In this document: positions 14,781 to 23,711 of the stretch, one piece after another | Numbering within the stretch: the first letter of the stretch is position 1 | Layout: each line of letters opens with the position of its first letter | NCBI RefSeq assembly: GCF_000177675.1 | Contig: NZ_ADGX01000073.1 | Location: 1-42,768, forward strand | Source of the DNA: Parafrankia sp. EUN1f | GTDB lineage: Bacteria; Actinomycetota; Actinomycetes; Frankiales; Frankiaceae | Direction: 5' to 3' | DNA length: 42,768 bases | Program-made: the position numbers and the translations under genes | The notes under the pieces: generated by a model | Seen by the model: the letters and a program-made list of their open reading frames with translations, nothing else | The model's database searches: none | What the model was told of the DNA's origin: nothing

Positions 14781-16007
14781 TTACACCGTGAAGGCGAGGC
14801 AGACGTCGTGCCCGCCGAACCCGAACGAGTTCGACAGCCCGGCGCCTGTTCCGAGCTCACGGTTGTCGATGCTCACGACGTCGAGAGCGATCTCGTCGTC
14901 GAGCGCGTCGAGGTTGCGCGTCGCCGGAACGACCCGCTCGCGCAGCGAGAGGAGCGTGACCACGGCCTCCAGCGCGCCAGCCGCCCCGAGCAGGTGACCT
15001 GTCATCGACTTGGTCGAGGTCACCGCGATCGAGTCGAGGGCGTCGCCCAGCGCCAGCCGCAGGCCCACTCCCTCGGCCACGTCGCCGATCGGCGTCGACG
15101 TGGCGTGCGCGTTGATGTGGATCACATCCGTGGGCTCCAGCGAGGCCGAGCGCAGCGCTGCCCGTACCGCCCGGGCGGCACCCGCACCGGTCGGATCCGT
15201 CGCGGCCACGTGGTAGGCGTCCGAGCTGATACCCGCGCCGGCGAGGGTGCCGAGCACCCGCGCTCCCCGGGCGGCGGCGTGCTCCGCGGACTCCAGCACG
15301 AGAACGGCCGCGCCCTCACCGAGCACGAAGCCGTCCCGGCCCTTGTCGAACGGCCGCGACGCGGTCTCCGGTGCGTCGTTGCGCTTGGAGAGCGCCTGCA
15401 TCTGGGCGAAGCCGGCGATCGGCAGCGCGGCGATCGCCGCTTCCGTGCCACCGGCGATCACGATGTCCGCCCGCCCGGCGCGGATGATGTCCAGCGCCAG
15501 CGCGATCGCCTCCGAGCCGGAGGCACAGGCGCTGACCGGAGCGTGCACACCGGCCTTGGCGCCGAACGCGAGGCCAACCGTGCTCGCCGGGCCGTTCGGC
15601 ATCAGCATCGGGACGACGTGCGGGGAGACCCGCCGCGGCCCCTTTTCCCGCAGCACGTCGTGCTGGTGAAGGAGAGTGAGCACGCCGCCGATCCCCGACG
15701 CGACGCACACCGCCAGCCGCTCGGAGTCGACCTCCGGCGAGCCCGCGTCAGCCCACGCCTCCCGCGCGGCCACCAGTGCCATCTGCTGGCTGCGGTCGAG
15801 GGTTCTCGCCTCGACGCGCCCCAGCGGAGGCTCCACGGCCAACGGGGCGGCGATCTGGACGGGGAGCTGTTCGACCCAGTCCTCGGTCAGGCGACGCGCG
15901 CCGGAGCGGCCGGAGAGCAGCCCCTCCCACGTGGACGGCACGTCGCCGCCGAGGGGAGTGGTTGCCCCGAGGCCGGTGACGACGACCTGCCTGGGGGTGG
16001 GTGTCAC
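14781..16007 (-). CDS. fabF: Beta-ketoacyl-ACP synthase II (FabF)
   Basis: Condenses malonyl-ACP with growing acyl-ACP in type II fatty acid synthesis. 408 residues with the Cys-His-His triad: C161 in VSACASGSEA, H301 in NAHATSTPIGD, and H338 in TKSMTGHLLGAAGA with K333. The ending NSFGFGGHDVCLAFTV carries the usual FGFGG loop. GTG start at 16007 overlaps the acpP stop by 4 bp (GTGA), so it is coupled to acpP. Corresponds to FabF of the Streptomyces fabDHPF operon and KasA of mycobacteria. Confidence 0.95.
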   Translation of the reverse strand: MTPTPRQVVVTGLGATTPLGGDVPSTWEGLLSGRSGARRLTEDWVEQLPVQIAAPLAVEPPLGRVEARTLDRSQQMALVAAREAWADAGSPEVDSERLAVCVASGIGGVLTLLHQHDVLREKGPRRVSPHVVPMLMPNGPASTVGLAFGAKAGVHAPVSACASGSEAIALALDIIRAGRADIVIAGGTEAAIAALPIAGFAQMQALSKRNDAPETASRPFDKGRDGFVLGEGAAVLVLESAEHAAARGARVLGTLAGAGISSDAYHVAATDPTGAGAARAVRAALRSASLEPTDVIHINAHATSTPIGDVAEGVGLRLALGDALDSIAVTSTKSMTGHLLGAAGALEAVVTLLSLRERVVPATRNLDALDDEIALDVVSIDNRELGTGAGLSNSFGFGGHDVCLAFTV

Positions 16008-16252
16008 GCGGCGACACCCGCCCGCTGGATGTAGGAGACGGCGTCACCGACGGTCTTGAGGGTCTTGACGTCCTCGTCCGGAATCTTCACGCCGAACTTC
16101 TCCTCGGCCGCCACCACGACCTCGACCATGGACAGCGAGTCCACGTCCAGGTCGTCGATGAAGGTCTTGTCAGCGGTGACGTCCGCCGGCTCGACACCGG
16201 CGACTTCCTCGAGGATCGCGGCGAGGCCGTCGAGGATATCCGCTTGCGACAT
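16004..16252 (-). CDS. acpP: Acyl carrier protein
   Basis: 82-residue carrier whose Ser39 in DVDSLSMVEVV takes the 4'-phosphopantetheine arm and holds the growing acyl chain. Acidic four-helix protein of normal length, ending in QRAGVAA. ATG at 16252 has a near-ideal AGGAGGAAAG ribosome site, in line with the high expression ACP needs. It overlaps fabF by 4 bp; 176 bp separate it from fabH, leaving room for an internal promoter. Confidence 0.97.
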   Translation of the reverse strand: MSQADILDGLAAILEEVAGVEPADVTADKTFIDDLDVDSLSMVEVVVAAEEKFGVKIPDEDVKTLKTVGDAVSYIQRAGVAA

Positions 16253-16428
16253 TGCTTTCCTCCTGGTTGCGGGATGCTGTTTGCGCGAACCGGTCGAGCC
16301 GGTGGCTGGCGGTCGGCCCGCGGTGGGCCGGCCCGGTCAGCGATGGTGCGTGCGGTGCCTCGTCACGGGGGCGATGACACAGGGGAACGGGTGCTCGGGG
16401 GCAGTCGACGCACCCGGGGACATGGTGT

Positions 16429-17367
16429 TCAGGGGCATCGAACCACCTGCCCGCAGTAGGTCAGGCCGGCGCCGAAGCCGAACAGCAGTACCGGGTCTCC
16501 CGAGACCACCTCGCCGGCTTCCATCATCCGGTCAAGTGCGAGGGGGATGCTGGCTGCGGACGTGTTGCCGGAGTCCACCACATCGCGGGCGATCGGCACG
16601 TCGGGCACGCCGAGGCCGCCGGCGAGCGCCTCGACAATACGCAGGTTTGCCTGGTGCGGCACGATCGCGGCGAGCTCCTCGGGCGCGATTCCGGCCCGTT
16701 CGCAGACCGTGCGAAGGGTGGGGACCAGCGAGATAGCCCAGCGGAACACCGCCGGGCCCTCCATCCGGAAGGCGTTGTCACCGCGCCCGGGAACCTGGAT
16801 CGCCTCCGGCCGCGAGCCGTCGTGCCCCCAGACGGCCGGGCCGATCCGGTCGGCGTCGGCCGGGCCGATCACGACCGATCCGGCGCCGTCCGCCAGCAGG
16901 ATGCAGGTGGAGCGGTCGCTCCAGTCCGTGTAGTCGGAGAGCCTTTCCGTCGCGACGACCAGGACGTGCCGCACACTGCCGGCCCGCACCATGTCGGCGG
17001 CGGTGGAGACCGCGTAGCAGAAACCGGCGCAGCCGCCGTTGATGTCGAAGGTGCCGGCGCTGGACGCACCGAGACGAGCGGCGATCTGCGGCGCGGTTCC
17101 CGGGATCTGTGACGGCGCGGTGCAGGTCGCGCCGATGACGGCGTCGATGTCCGCGGCCGCCAACCCCGCGGCGGCCAGCGCCTTCTCCGCGGCGTTGGCG
17201 CCCATCACGACCGTCGACTCCTCGCTGTCGGCGATGCGCCGCGTCGCGATGCCGGTCCGGGTCTGGATCCACGCGTCGGAGGTGTCGACCTGGCGGGTGA
17301 GGTCGTCGTTGGTGACCAGCCGGGCCGGCCGGTAGGTACCGAGCCCCAGCATTCCCGCGCCGGTCAT
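16429..17367 (-). CDS. fabH: Beta-ketoacyl-ACP synthase III (FabH)
   Basis: Starts fatty acid synthesis by condensing an acyl-CoA primer with malonyl-ACP; in actinomycetes often branched-chain primers. 312 residues with C113 in DINGGCAGFCYAV, H238 in VPHQANLRI and N268 in DSGNTSAAS, the full Cys-His-Asn triad. The conserved W-x-x-x-RTGI region (DAWIQTRTGIATRR, 31-44) binds CoA. ATG overlaps the fabD stop by 4 bp. Ends YCGQVVRCP. Confidence 0.95.
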   Translation of the reverse strand: MTGAGMLGLGTYRPARLVTNDDLTRQVDTSDAWIQTRTGIATRRIADSEESTVVMGANAAEKALAAAGLAAADIDAVIGATCTAPSQIPGTAPQIAARLGASSAGTFDINGGCAGFCYAVSTAADMVRAGSVRHVLVVATERLSDYTDWSDRSTCILLADGAGSVVIGPADADRIGPAVWGHDGSRPEAIQVPGRGDNAFRMEGPAVFRWAISLVPTLRTVCERAGIAPEELAAIVPHQANLRIVEALAGGLGVPDVPIARDVVDSGNTSAASIPLALDRMMEAGEVVSGDPVLLFGFGAGLTYCGQVVRCP

Positions 17368-18353
17368 GAGCTCGCCCCGACCAGCGGGGCCGCCTGGGCG
17401 GGCACCGCCGCGGCGGCGGGCAGGTGCTCGGCGACGAGCTCGCGGGCCGCGTCGAGATCGGCCGGCGTCTTCACCGCGACGATTTTCGTTCCGCGCAGCT
17501 CACGGCGGGCGATGCCGGCCAGCGTGCCGGCGGGCGGAAGCTCGATCACCGCGGTGACGCCGGCTTCCCGCATGGCGGCGAGGCACAGGTCCCACCGCAC
17601 CGGCGCGGCGACCTGGGTGACCAGCCGGGCGACCAGGTCGGCTCCGTCGTGGACGAGTGCGCCGTCGGCGTTGGAGAGCTGGCCGAGCGCCGGCGTACCG
17701 GGCTGGATTCCCGGGGCGACGGCGCGCAGGGCGTCGCGGGCGGGCGCCATGTGCTGGGTGTGGAACGCGCCGGCGACCGACAGCGGACGCAGCTTCGCCC
17801 CGGGCGGCGGCGCGTCGGCCAGCCGGGTGAGATCCGCCAGGGTGCCGGCGGCGACGATCTGCCCGGCGCCGTTGCGGTTCGCGGCGGTCAGGCCCAGCGC
17901 CTCCACCGCGGTGGCGATCTCCTCGGGGTCACCGCCGAGTAGCGCGGTCATGCCGGTCGGCGTCCGCGCCGAGGCCTCGGCCATCGCGCGGCCACGCAGC
18001 CCGACGAAGAGCAGGGCAGCCTCCGGGGTGAGGGACCCGGCGATCGCGGCGGCGGTGATCTCGCCGACGCTGTGCCCGGCGACCAGCGCCTGCCCGCCGG
18101 CGGCGACGGCCGGCGATGCCGGCAGCAGGCCGAGCTGCTCGGCGGCCAGCAGGCCGTTCGCGACGATCAGTGGCTGGGCGACGGCGGTGTCCCTGATGGT
18201 GTCCGCGTCTGCTTCACAGCCGAGGTCGATGAGGTCCAGCCCGACCGCGGTGGAGTACCAGCGGAGCCGGGACTCGACGCCGTCGAGCTCCAGCCATGGA
18301 CGTAGCTGTCCAGGCGTCTGAGCACCCTGTCCCGGTGCGAGGATCGCGAGCAC
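17364..18353 (-). CDS. fabD: Malonyl-CoA:ACP transacylase (FabD)
   Basis: Moves malonyl from CoA to ACP. 329 residues with the N-terminal LAPGQGAQ motif, the nucleophile S95 in GHSVGE, R120 in GLRGRAM and H198 in GAFHTQHM. GTG start at 18353 has AGGTGG 4-6 nt upstream. First gene of fabD-fabH-acpP-fabF; the 207-bp upstream gap carries two GGTGAC/GTCACC dyads that are candidate regulator sites. The C-terminus has an Ala/Pro-rich tail. Confidence 0.95.
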   Translation of the reverse strand: MLAILAPGQGAQTPGQLRPWLELDGVESRLRWYSTAVGLDLIDLGCEADADTIRDTAVAQPLIVANGLLAAEQLGLLPASPAVAAGGQALVAGHSVGEITAAAIAGSLTPEAALLFVGLRGRAMAEASARTPTGMTALLGGDPEEIATAVEALGLTAANRNGAGQIVAAGTLADLTRLADAPPPGAKLRPLSVAGAFHTQHMAPARDALRAVAPGIQPGTPALGQLSNADGALVHDGADLVARLVTQVAAPVRWDLCLAAMREAGVTAVIELPPAGTLAGIARRELRGTKIVAVKTPADLDAARELVAEHLPAAAAVPAQAAPLVGASS

Positions 18354-18390
18354 GTATCCACCTAACCCCGTGTGGCCGGTCGTTGTCGCT

Positions 18391-18404
18391 GGTGACGAGT
18401 CACC
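18391..18404. promoter_or_regulatory. GGTGAC-GA-GTCACC dyad upstream of fabD
   Basis: Perfect 6-bp arms around 2 bp, 38 bp before the fabD start. It shares GGTGAC/GTCACC with the second inverted repeat at 18472-18501. Candidate operator for the adjacent PucR-type regulator; assignment is inference. Confidence 0.45.
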
Positions 18405-18471
18405 GATGTCTCGTCAGCTCATTGTGGATGCCCTACAAAGGGCCGGCACTGACGGTACGTTAGTCCTGTCG

Positions 18472-18501
18472 CGGGTCACCTGGTTGTAATGCGGTGACCC
18501 G
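18472..18501. promoter_or_regulatory. CGGGTCACC inverted repeat between fasR and fabD
   Basis: CGGGTCACC (18472-18480) and GGTGACCCG (18493-18501) pair perfectly over a 12-nt loop, 60 bp past the fasR stop and ~120 bp before fabD. It could terminate fasR or be a second regulator site for the fab operon. Confidence 0.5.
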
Positions 18502-18560
18502 GCAGTAAATCTGCTTGCTGTGACCGTTGTCGCACCGCCGGCGCCAGCCGGGTAGGTCGG

Positions 18561-20222
18561 TCACGGACGGGGTCGTGGTCCGGGGCGATCTGTAGGTTGC
18601 GCACCGTCGAGGCGGCCGAGAACAAGGGCGATGTGCAGGACGAATCGCTCCCGGTGATCGGCCGGGTCGAGCCCGCAGAGATCCGCGGCCTTGCGTAGTC
18701 GGTAACGCACCGTGTTGGGGTGAAGGTAGAGGGCGCGGGCGGTCGCCTCCAGCGACGCGCCGTAGTCGAGGTATGCGCCAGCGGTCTCCAACAGCGGGCT
18801 GCCGGCGTTTTGTAGCGGCAGATACACCTTTCTGATGAGGCTCTGGCGCGCCTCCGGATCGCCGGCCAGGGCCAGCTCGGGCAGCAACGCGCTCGCCGAG
18901 ACCGGGCGCGGCGCGGCGGGCCAGGCGCCGACGACATCCGCGGCGGCGAGCGCCGCGCGGGCGCAGTCCGGGGCTCCGGTGAGATCCGCGGCGATCGGTC
19001 CGACCACCACCGGGCCGGGGCCGCACGACGGCAGCAGGGCCCGGCCGGCGTCGAGTGCGGTCTCGGCGCCGCCGTGGCCGGCGCCACCACCCGAGGCGCC
19101 CGAGGTGCCCGAGCCGCCGGCTGCGCCGTCCGCCGGGCCGGCTCCCGAACCGCCCGCCGCGGCGGAGGCGGCGTGGGATTCTCCGCCGGCCGGGCCGAAG
19201 GCCCCGCCGACCACCATCACGAGCCGGTTGTGGTGCACACCGGCGAGCACTTCGAGCCCGGCGGCCCGCGCTCGCCGGTGGACCTCGTCCACCGCGGCCT
19301 CCGGGGACGTCGGCGGTGCCGGACCGACCACGACGGTGACCGCCGGTGGGTTGCGCCAGCCGACCGCCGCGGCCCGGGACGGAAGGCTGCGGTCGACATC
19401 GCCGCGCACGACCTGGTCGACGACCAGGGCCTCGAGCCGTGCGTCCCAGGCCCCGCGTTCCTCGGCGGCCCGCGCGTAGACCACCGCGCCGGCGAAGGCG
19501 ATGTCCCTGGAGTAACGCAGGACGTCCGCGAGCAGGTACTGCTCGTGCTCCGGCCCGGCGAGGGCGGGCACCTCCACCTCGATCGCCTCGACGGCGACCC
19601 GCACCAGGTCCACGAGGCGGCGGAAGGTGACCGCGCGGACCAGCTCGCGGGGCGCCACCCGGAAGACGTCGCCGGACAGCTCCCGGGCATGCTCGGGGCG
19701 CCGGCACCAGGCCACGAAGGAGGAGATCCCGGCCTGCACGACCAGCTGGATGTCAGCGCGGTGACGCGCAGACATTCCCGGATACCAGGGGAGCACCTCG
19801 GTCATCCGGGCCGCGGCCCGGGCCGCGAGATGGCCGCTGGCCCGCTCGACCCGTCGGATCACCTCGTCGGTCGTCCCGCGGGCGTGCGCCGGCCCACCGG
19901 CGGTGGCGGCCGCCGCGCGCCGCGCGCCGCCCGCCGCGCTGCTGCCGTCACCGCCGTCGCCGTCGGGATGCCAGGCCGGTGTGGTCACGTGACCAGGGCC
20001 CGCGGTGGACGACACCGGCGTGGACGAGGAGAAGGATGCCGAGGTCGCGGGGGAGAGCGACGGCGGCAGCAGCGGCGGCTCCGCCGGCGGTTCGTCGGCC
20101 CGCCCGCCGGCGGCGGGGTCGAGGTCGGCGGCCGGGTCGAGGTCGAGCGCGCCGGCCGGGTCCAGGTCGAGCCTGCCGCCCGGGGACGCCTCGCCTACCT
20201 CGCCTGCCTTGTCGACCGCCAC
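18561..20222 (-). CDS. fasR: PucR-type activator of fatty acid synthesis (FasR-like)
   Basis: Sits just upstream of fabD on the same strand, exactly like the PucR-family FasR of Streptomyces coelicolor, which activates fabDHPF. The C-terminal PucR helix-turn-helix is clear: LDYGASLEATARALYLHPNT then VRYRLRKAADLCGLDP (about 485-520). The central part (ADIQLVVQAGISSFVAW, DVLRYSRDIAFAGAVVYARAAE) is the family's regulatory region. Two unusual low-complexity parts: the first ~110 residues (repeats of LDLDPA, Pro/Ala) and a Gly/Ser/Ala-rich insert at about 355-397. The GTG at 20222 has only a weak ribosome site, so the true start may be further in, at one of the GTG codons near the end of the low-complexity region. 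Confidence 0.85.
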   Translation of the reverse strand: MAVDKAGEVGEASPGGRLDLDPAGALDLDPAADLDPAAGGRADEPPAEPPLLPPSLSPATSASFSSSTPVSSTAGPGHVTTPAWHPDGDGGDGSSAAGGARRAAAATAGGPAHARGTTDEVIRRVERASGHLAARAAARMTEVLPWYPGMSARHRADIQLVVQAGISSFVAWCRRPEHARELSGDVFRVAPRELVRAVTFRRLVDLVRVAVEAIEVEVPALAGPEHEQYLLADVLRYSRDIAFAGAVVYARAAEERGAWDARLEALVVDQVVRGDVDRSLPSRAAAVGWRNPPAVTVVVGPAPPTSPEAAVDEVHRRARAAGLEVLAGVHHNRLVMVVGGAFGPAGGESHAASAAAGGSGAGPADGAAGGSGTSGASGGGAGHGGAETALDAGRALLPSCGPGPVVVGPIAADLTGAPDCARAALAAADVVGAWPAAPRPVSASALLPELALAGDPEARQSLIRKVYLPLQNAGSPLLETAGAYLDYGASLEATARALYLHPNTVRYRLRKAADLCGLDPADHRERFVLHIALVLGRLDGAQPTDRPGPRPRP

Positions 20223-20243
20223 GACATCCAGGATGACATGCCC

Positions 20244-20783
20244 TCAGAGCTGGTCGGAGTAAGTGGCTGCCCAGTCATGCACCCGCGCGACGTAGGCCCG
20301 GGTCTCGTCGAAGTCCGGGATGCCCCCCGCGGTGCGGACGGCGACCGGGCCGGCGTTGTAGGCGGCGAGGATCAGCGAGATGCGGTCGCCGGGAAGATCT
20401 GCCAGGGACTTGGCGAGGTGGGCCTCGTAGTTCGCGGCGGACGGGATCGCGTCCCGTGGTTCCAGCGGATCGGCCAGCCCGTCACCGCTGCCGTCGACGC
20501 CGAACTGCGCCCAGGTCGTGGGCAGGAACTGCATCATTCCGCGGGCCCCGGCGTGTGACACGGCGCGCGGGTCGAAGCTGCTCTCCACCCTGGCCTGGGC
20601 GGCGAGCTGGGCCGCCGTCAGCACTCCGTAGGTGGCGGCGGCGGCCTGGAAAACCGGAACGAGGTCGGCGGGCACGTCCTCGAAGGACCGGTCGAAGATG
20701 TGGCTGCAGCCCGAGAGCAGGGAGATCACGATGACGGTGACCAGAACCGCGGGGACAGGTGCGCGCCGGATCATGCCCCTCAT
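20244..20783 (-). CDS. Lytic transglycosylase lipoprotein (SLT domain)
   Basis: 179 residues. Signal/lipobox VIVISLLSGC puts the lipidated Cys at residue 26. An SLT/goose-lysozyme-type fold follows, with catalytic Glu67 in ARVESSFDPRAVS, GARGMMQFLPTTW, and AAYNAGPVAVRTAGG near the end. It should cleave peptidoglycan glycan strands outside the membrane, forming 1,6-anhydro ends. ATG at 20783 is used (GAGGCGG upstream). It lies 21 bp after (upstream in the opposite reading sense of) the fasR start, so fasR may be co-transcribed from its promoter. Confidence 0.88.
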   Translation of the reverse strand: MRGMIRRAPVPAVLVTVIVISLLSGCSHIFDRSFEDVPADLVPVFQAAAATYGVLTAAQLAAQARVESSFDPRAVSHAGARGMMQFLPTTWAQFGVDGSGDGLADPLEPRDAIPSAANYEAHLAKSLADLPGDRISLILAAYNAGPVAVRTAGGIPDFDETRAYVARVHDWAATYSDQL

Positions 20784-20951
20784 TGTCGGTTCCGCCTCGG
20801 CGATGTGTCCGCGTGGTCGGGAACTTTCGGGTTACAACCGTGGCACGGCGGCCGGCGGCCCGACACACGTCTGCCCGGCGCACGTCTGACCGGTGCGCAT
20901 CGCGCCGGCACCTGTCGCCCCGGTCGGCGTCGACGCGGCGGTACGACACCC

Positions 20952-21707
20952 TCACTCGACAAGGCGGGTCCGCAGCGAGTGCAGGTCGGCCTCGGTGACC
21001 CCGGCGTGCAGCGCCCATGCCGTCGGCCCGCCCCAGATCCGGTCGACGGCGTCGAGGAAGCCGCGCATCACCTCCGGGCGGCAGCTCAGACTGTCCACCG
21101 TGATCGCGTTGTCGGGCCGGCGGTAGGAGGGGCGCCGCGCCAGCCGCGCGTCGACCAGTGCGATCCGTTCGTTGGTCAGCGTGTAGTCGCCGATGATCGA
21201 TTCCCGGTCGACCCCGACGATGTCGAGCACGAGCGCGGCCAGCACGCCCGTGCGGTCCTTGCCCGCCGCGCAGTGGAACAGCGCCGGCCCGGTCGTCGGC
21301 TGGGCGAGCAGGCGGACGGCGCGTGCCGCGGCGTCCCCGGCCAGCCGCAGGTAGCTCAGGTAGCGCTCGACCCGAGCGGCCGAGTCGAGATCCACGACGA
21401 TGGCCGCGTGCCGCGGGTCGCCCGGCATCACCCACTGGCCCGGCAGGAACGACAGGTGGTGGTAGGCGACGCTCTCGAACTCCAACGGCCCGCGCCCCTC
21501 GTGCGCCACCTCCTCCTCGGCCCGCAGGTCGAGAACGGTGCGCAGACCGAAGGCCTGGCGCAGCCGCACCACATCCGCCGGGGTGAGCTCCTGCAGCGTG
21601 TCGCTGCGCAGGAGCACACCGCGGCGGGTCAGCCTGCCACTGGATGTCGGCATCCCGCCGAGGTCACGGGTGTTGTCGGCGCCTGCGAGATCGAACCACC
21701 GATGCAC
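20952..21707 (-). CDS. Protein tyrosine/serine phosphatase (Y_phosphatase3 type)
   Basis: 251 residues. The signature HCAAGKDRTGV carries catalytic Cys146 and Arg152 (CX5R). The N-terminal FDLAGADNTRDLGG and GVLLRSDTLQELTPAD are typical of the PtpB-like bacterial family that acts on phospho-Tyr/Ser/Thr and sometimes phosphoinositides. GTG at 21707, seven bp after the acyltransferase stop, is chosen because the homologous block starts at once; the ribosome site is poor, so it may rely on coupling. Position next to sugar genes and within 4 kb of a BY-kinase suggests it could dephosphorylate that kinase; the usual partner is a Wzb/LMW-PTP or PHP-type enzyme, so this is only an inference. Confidence 0.85.
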   Translation of the reverse strand: MHRWFDLAGADNTRDLGGMPTSSGRLTRRGVLLRSDTLQELTPADVVRLRQAFGLRTVLDLRAEEEVAHEGRGPLEFESVAYHHLSFLPGQWVMPGDPRHAAIVVDLDSAARVERYLSYLRLAGDAAARAVRLLAQPTTGPALFHCAAGKDRTGVLAALVLDIVGVDRESIIGDYTLTNERIALVDARLARRPSYRRPDNAITVDSLSCRPEVMRGFLDAVDRIWGGPTAWALHAGVTEADLHSLRTRLVE

Positions 21708-21714
21708 CCGTTGA

Positions 21715-22455
21715 TCATAGATCGGCCCGTGGGGTGCCCGGCTCGGGTTCGGGCTTTCGCGGCGAGACGATCGGGGGGCGCGCTTCGGAGACGCGGCCGT
21801 CCGACGCGTCGATGGGGCGCGCCGGGACGCCGGCCACGACGAGCCCCGGCCGTACGTCCTCGGTGACGACGGCGCCCGCGCCGACGACGGCACCGGCTCC
21901 GATCCGGGTGCCGCGCACGACGCTCGCCTGCATGCCGACCCAGGCTTCGGGGGCCACCTCGACCGCGCCACCGAGACGGGCGCCCGAGGCGACGGTCGTG
22001 TAGTCGCCGAGGCGGCAGTCGTGGGCTACCCCGGCGCCGATGTCGACGACCACGTGCCGGCCGGTCTCGATGTTGGTCGTGAGGCTGGCGAGCGCGCAGA
22101 CGATGGTTCCGGGCCCGAGTTTGACGTCGCCGCCGAGGTAGGCGCGGGGGTGGACGAGGGTCGCCGGGCGGCGGCCACAGGCGCTCGCGTAGCGGTCGAT
22201 GCGTGCGCGCGACGCACCGGCGGCGACACCGATCAGGTAGTCGGCCTCCAGCCCGGTCAGCAGGTCGAGCCCGCCGAGCACCGCGGTTCCGCGCCGCGCG
22301 AGTGGGTCGGGGTCGACCTCGCCGTCGTCGAGAAACCCCAGGAAGCGGTAGACATCCTCGGCGGCGGCGGCATTGATCGCCTCGACGAGGTCCAGGAGCT
22401 CGCGGCCGTGACCGCCGGCTCCCACGATGACGAGCTGGCGTCGGTCGTCGGACAC
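21715..22455 (-). CDS. NeuD/PglD-type sugar O/N-acyltransferase
   Basis: 246 residues: an N-terminal Rossmann-like half (QLVIVGAGGHGRELLDLVEAI) that binds the sugar nucleotide, then a left-handed beta-helix of hexapeptide repeats (about 105-215: YLGGDVKLGPGTIV, TGRHVVVDIGAGVAHDCRLGD, TRIGAGAVVGAGAVV) that binds acyl-CoA. H146 region (VAHDCRLGD) supplies the usual catalytic His. Probably acetylates an amino-sugar or sialic-acid-like sugar for surface polysaccharide. GTG start at 22455. Operon with the phosphatase; divergent from the epimerase. Confidence 0.85.
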   Translation of the reverse strand: MSDDRRQLVIVGAGGHGRELLDLVEAINAAAAEDVYRFLGFLDDGEVDPDPLARRGTAVLGGLDLLTGLEADYLIGVAAGASRARIDRYASACGRRPATLVHPRAYLGGDVKLGPGTIVCALASLTTNIETGRHVVVDIGAGVAHDCRLGDYTTVASGARLGGAVEVAPEAWVGMQASVVRGTRIGAGAVVGAGAVVTEDVRPGLVVAGVPARPIDASDGRVSEARPPIVSPRKPEPEPGTPRADL

Positions 22456-22734
22456 GGGGCGACCGTAGAGCGATGACCGCTCTCATTCAATCAGACACTC
22501 TGAGTAGTCGGAGTGCGAGTGAAGATGCCCTTCGTGCGCATCGGGTGGACGTGTCGGGCCGGTCGGGATGCGCTTCTCGGGAATGATGCCGTCGTGCTAC
22601 TACTATGAGTGTTCGGTCGACTTCTTATGGTGTCCAGTTGTGCGCGGGGCTGGTTGACCTCAGGGCCCATGCGCTTCGCAGGGAGTGATCCGGACGATGC
22701 AGGTGGGACTCGCGAAACCGGTGGGGCGGGCTCG

Positions 22735-23706
22735 GTGAGGGTTGTGGTGACCGGCGGTGCCGGCTTCATCGGCGCCCACCTGACCAGGGCGCTGCTCGCC
22801 CGCGGCTGCGAGGTGGTCGTCGTCGACGACCTGAGCACCGGTGCCCGGTCGAACCTGGCCGGGCTGTCGGTGAAGCTCGTCCTGGGCAGCGTCACCGACC
22901 GGGAGCTCATGGAGGAGGCCTGCACCGGCGCCGCCAGCATCGTGCACCTGGCGGAGCGGCCGTCCGTCGAGAGATCGCTGCTCGACCCGCTGGCCACCCA
23001 CCATGTCAACGCGACGGGCACGCTCACCGTGCTCGACGTCGCGCAGCGCAGCGAGACGCACGCCGTGATCGTGTCCTCGTCGGCGGTCTACGGCGACCGT
23101 GACGGCCGCCCCTGCGCAGAGTCCGATCCGCCCTGGCCGTGCAGCCCGTACGCGGCCAGCAAGCTGGCCGCCGAGGCCTACGCGCTCGGCCACCAGGCGA
23201 GTTTCGGGCTCCCCGTGCTGGTCGTGCGGCTGTTCAACGTCTACGGCCCGTACCAGTCGGCCCGGGCGGCGCATGCCGCCGTGATTCCGTCGTTCATCGA
23301 CGCGGCACTGCGCGGCCGTCCGCTGAACGTGCATGGCGACGGACGTCAGACCAGGGACTTCACCTATGTGGGCGCGGTCGCCGAGCTGCTCGCGGAGGCG
23401 GCCTGGCGCCGGATGACCCACCCCGGGCCGGTCAACCTCGCCTTCGGGAGCAGGACGGACCTGCTGTCGCTGGTCGGCCACCTGGAGGTGGTCCTCGGGC
23501 GCCGGCTGGAGGTCGCCCACAGTGCTCCCCGCACCGGGGACATCCGCCACTCGCGCGCCAACACGGACGTCATGCGGTCCCTTTTCGGCGCCGTCGAAGG
23601 CCAGGACCTGCGTGCGAGCCTTGCCGCGACGGCCCACTGGCACCGGGCCCGCCTGCACGAGAGCGCGGCCGGCACGACTCGTGCCGTCGGCGGCCCGCGC
23701 CGCTGA
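22735..23706 (+). CDS. NAD-dependent NDP-sugar epimerase (GalE/WbpP-like SDR)
   Basis: 323 residues from GTG 22735. Extended SDR: TGGAGFIGAHL binds NAD, SSSAVYGDRDG has the catalytic Ser, YAASKLAAEAYAL the Tyr-x3-Lys pair, and RLFNVYGPYQSARAAHAAVIPSFI is typical of UDP-glucose/GlcNAc 4-epimerases. RQTRDFTYVGAV is the usual substrate loop. Provides a sugar donor to the locus. Start is uncertain: in-frame ATGs lie at 22627 and 22669, but conserved sequence begins at VRVVVTGG; GC-rich codons upstream look non-coding. Confidence 0.85.
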   Translation: MRVVVTGGAGFIGAHLTRALLARGCEVVVVDDLSTGARSNLAGLSVKLVLGSVTDRELMEEACTGAASIVHLAERPSVERSLLDPLATHHVNATGTLTVLDVAQRSETHAVIVSSSAVYGDRDGRPCAESDPPWPCSPYAASKLAAEAYALGHQASFGLPVLVVRLFNVYGPYQSARAAHAAVIPSFIDAALRGRPLNVHGDGRQTRDFTYVGAVAELLAEAAWRRMTHPGPVNLAFGSRTDLLSLVGHLEVVLGRRLEVAHSAPRTGDIRHSRANTDVMRSLFGAVEGQDLRASLAATAHWHRARLHESAAGTTRAVGGPRR

Positions 23707-23711
23707 TCGAT

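Noticed and set aside
14664-16034. 456-codon plus-strand frame over fabF
   Set aside because: Antisense of a clear fabF with its catalytic triad.
18460-19707. Minus-strand frame of 415 codons rich in Arg/Gly
   Set aside because: Alternative frame of the FasR-like gene; no start signal and no domain.
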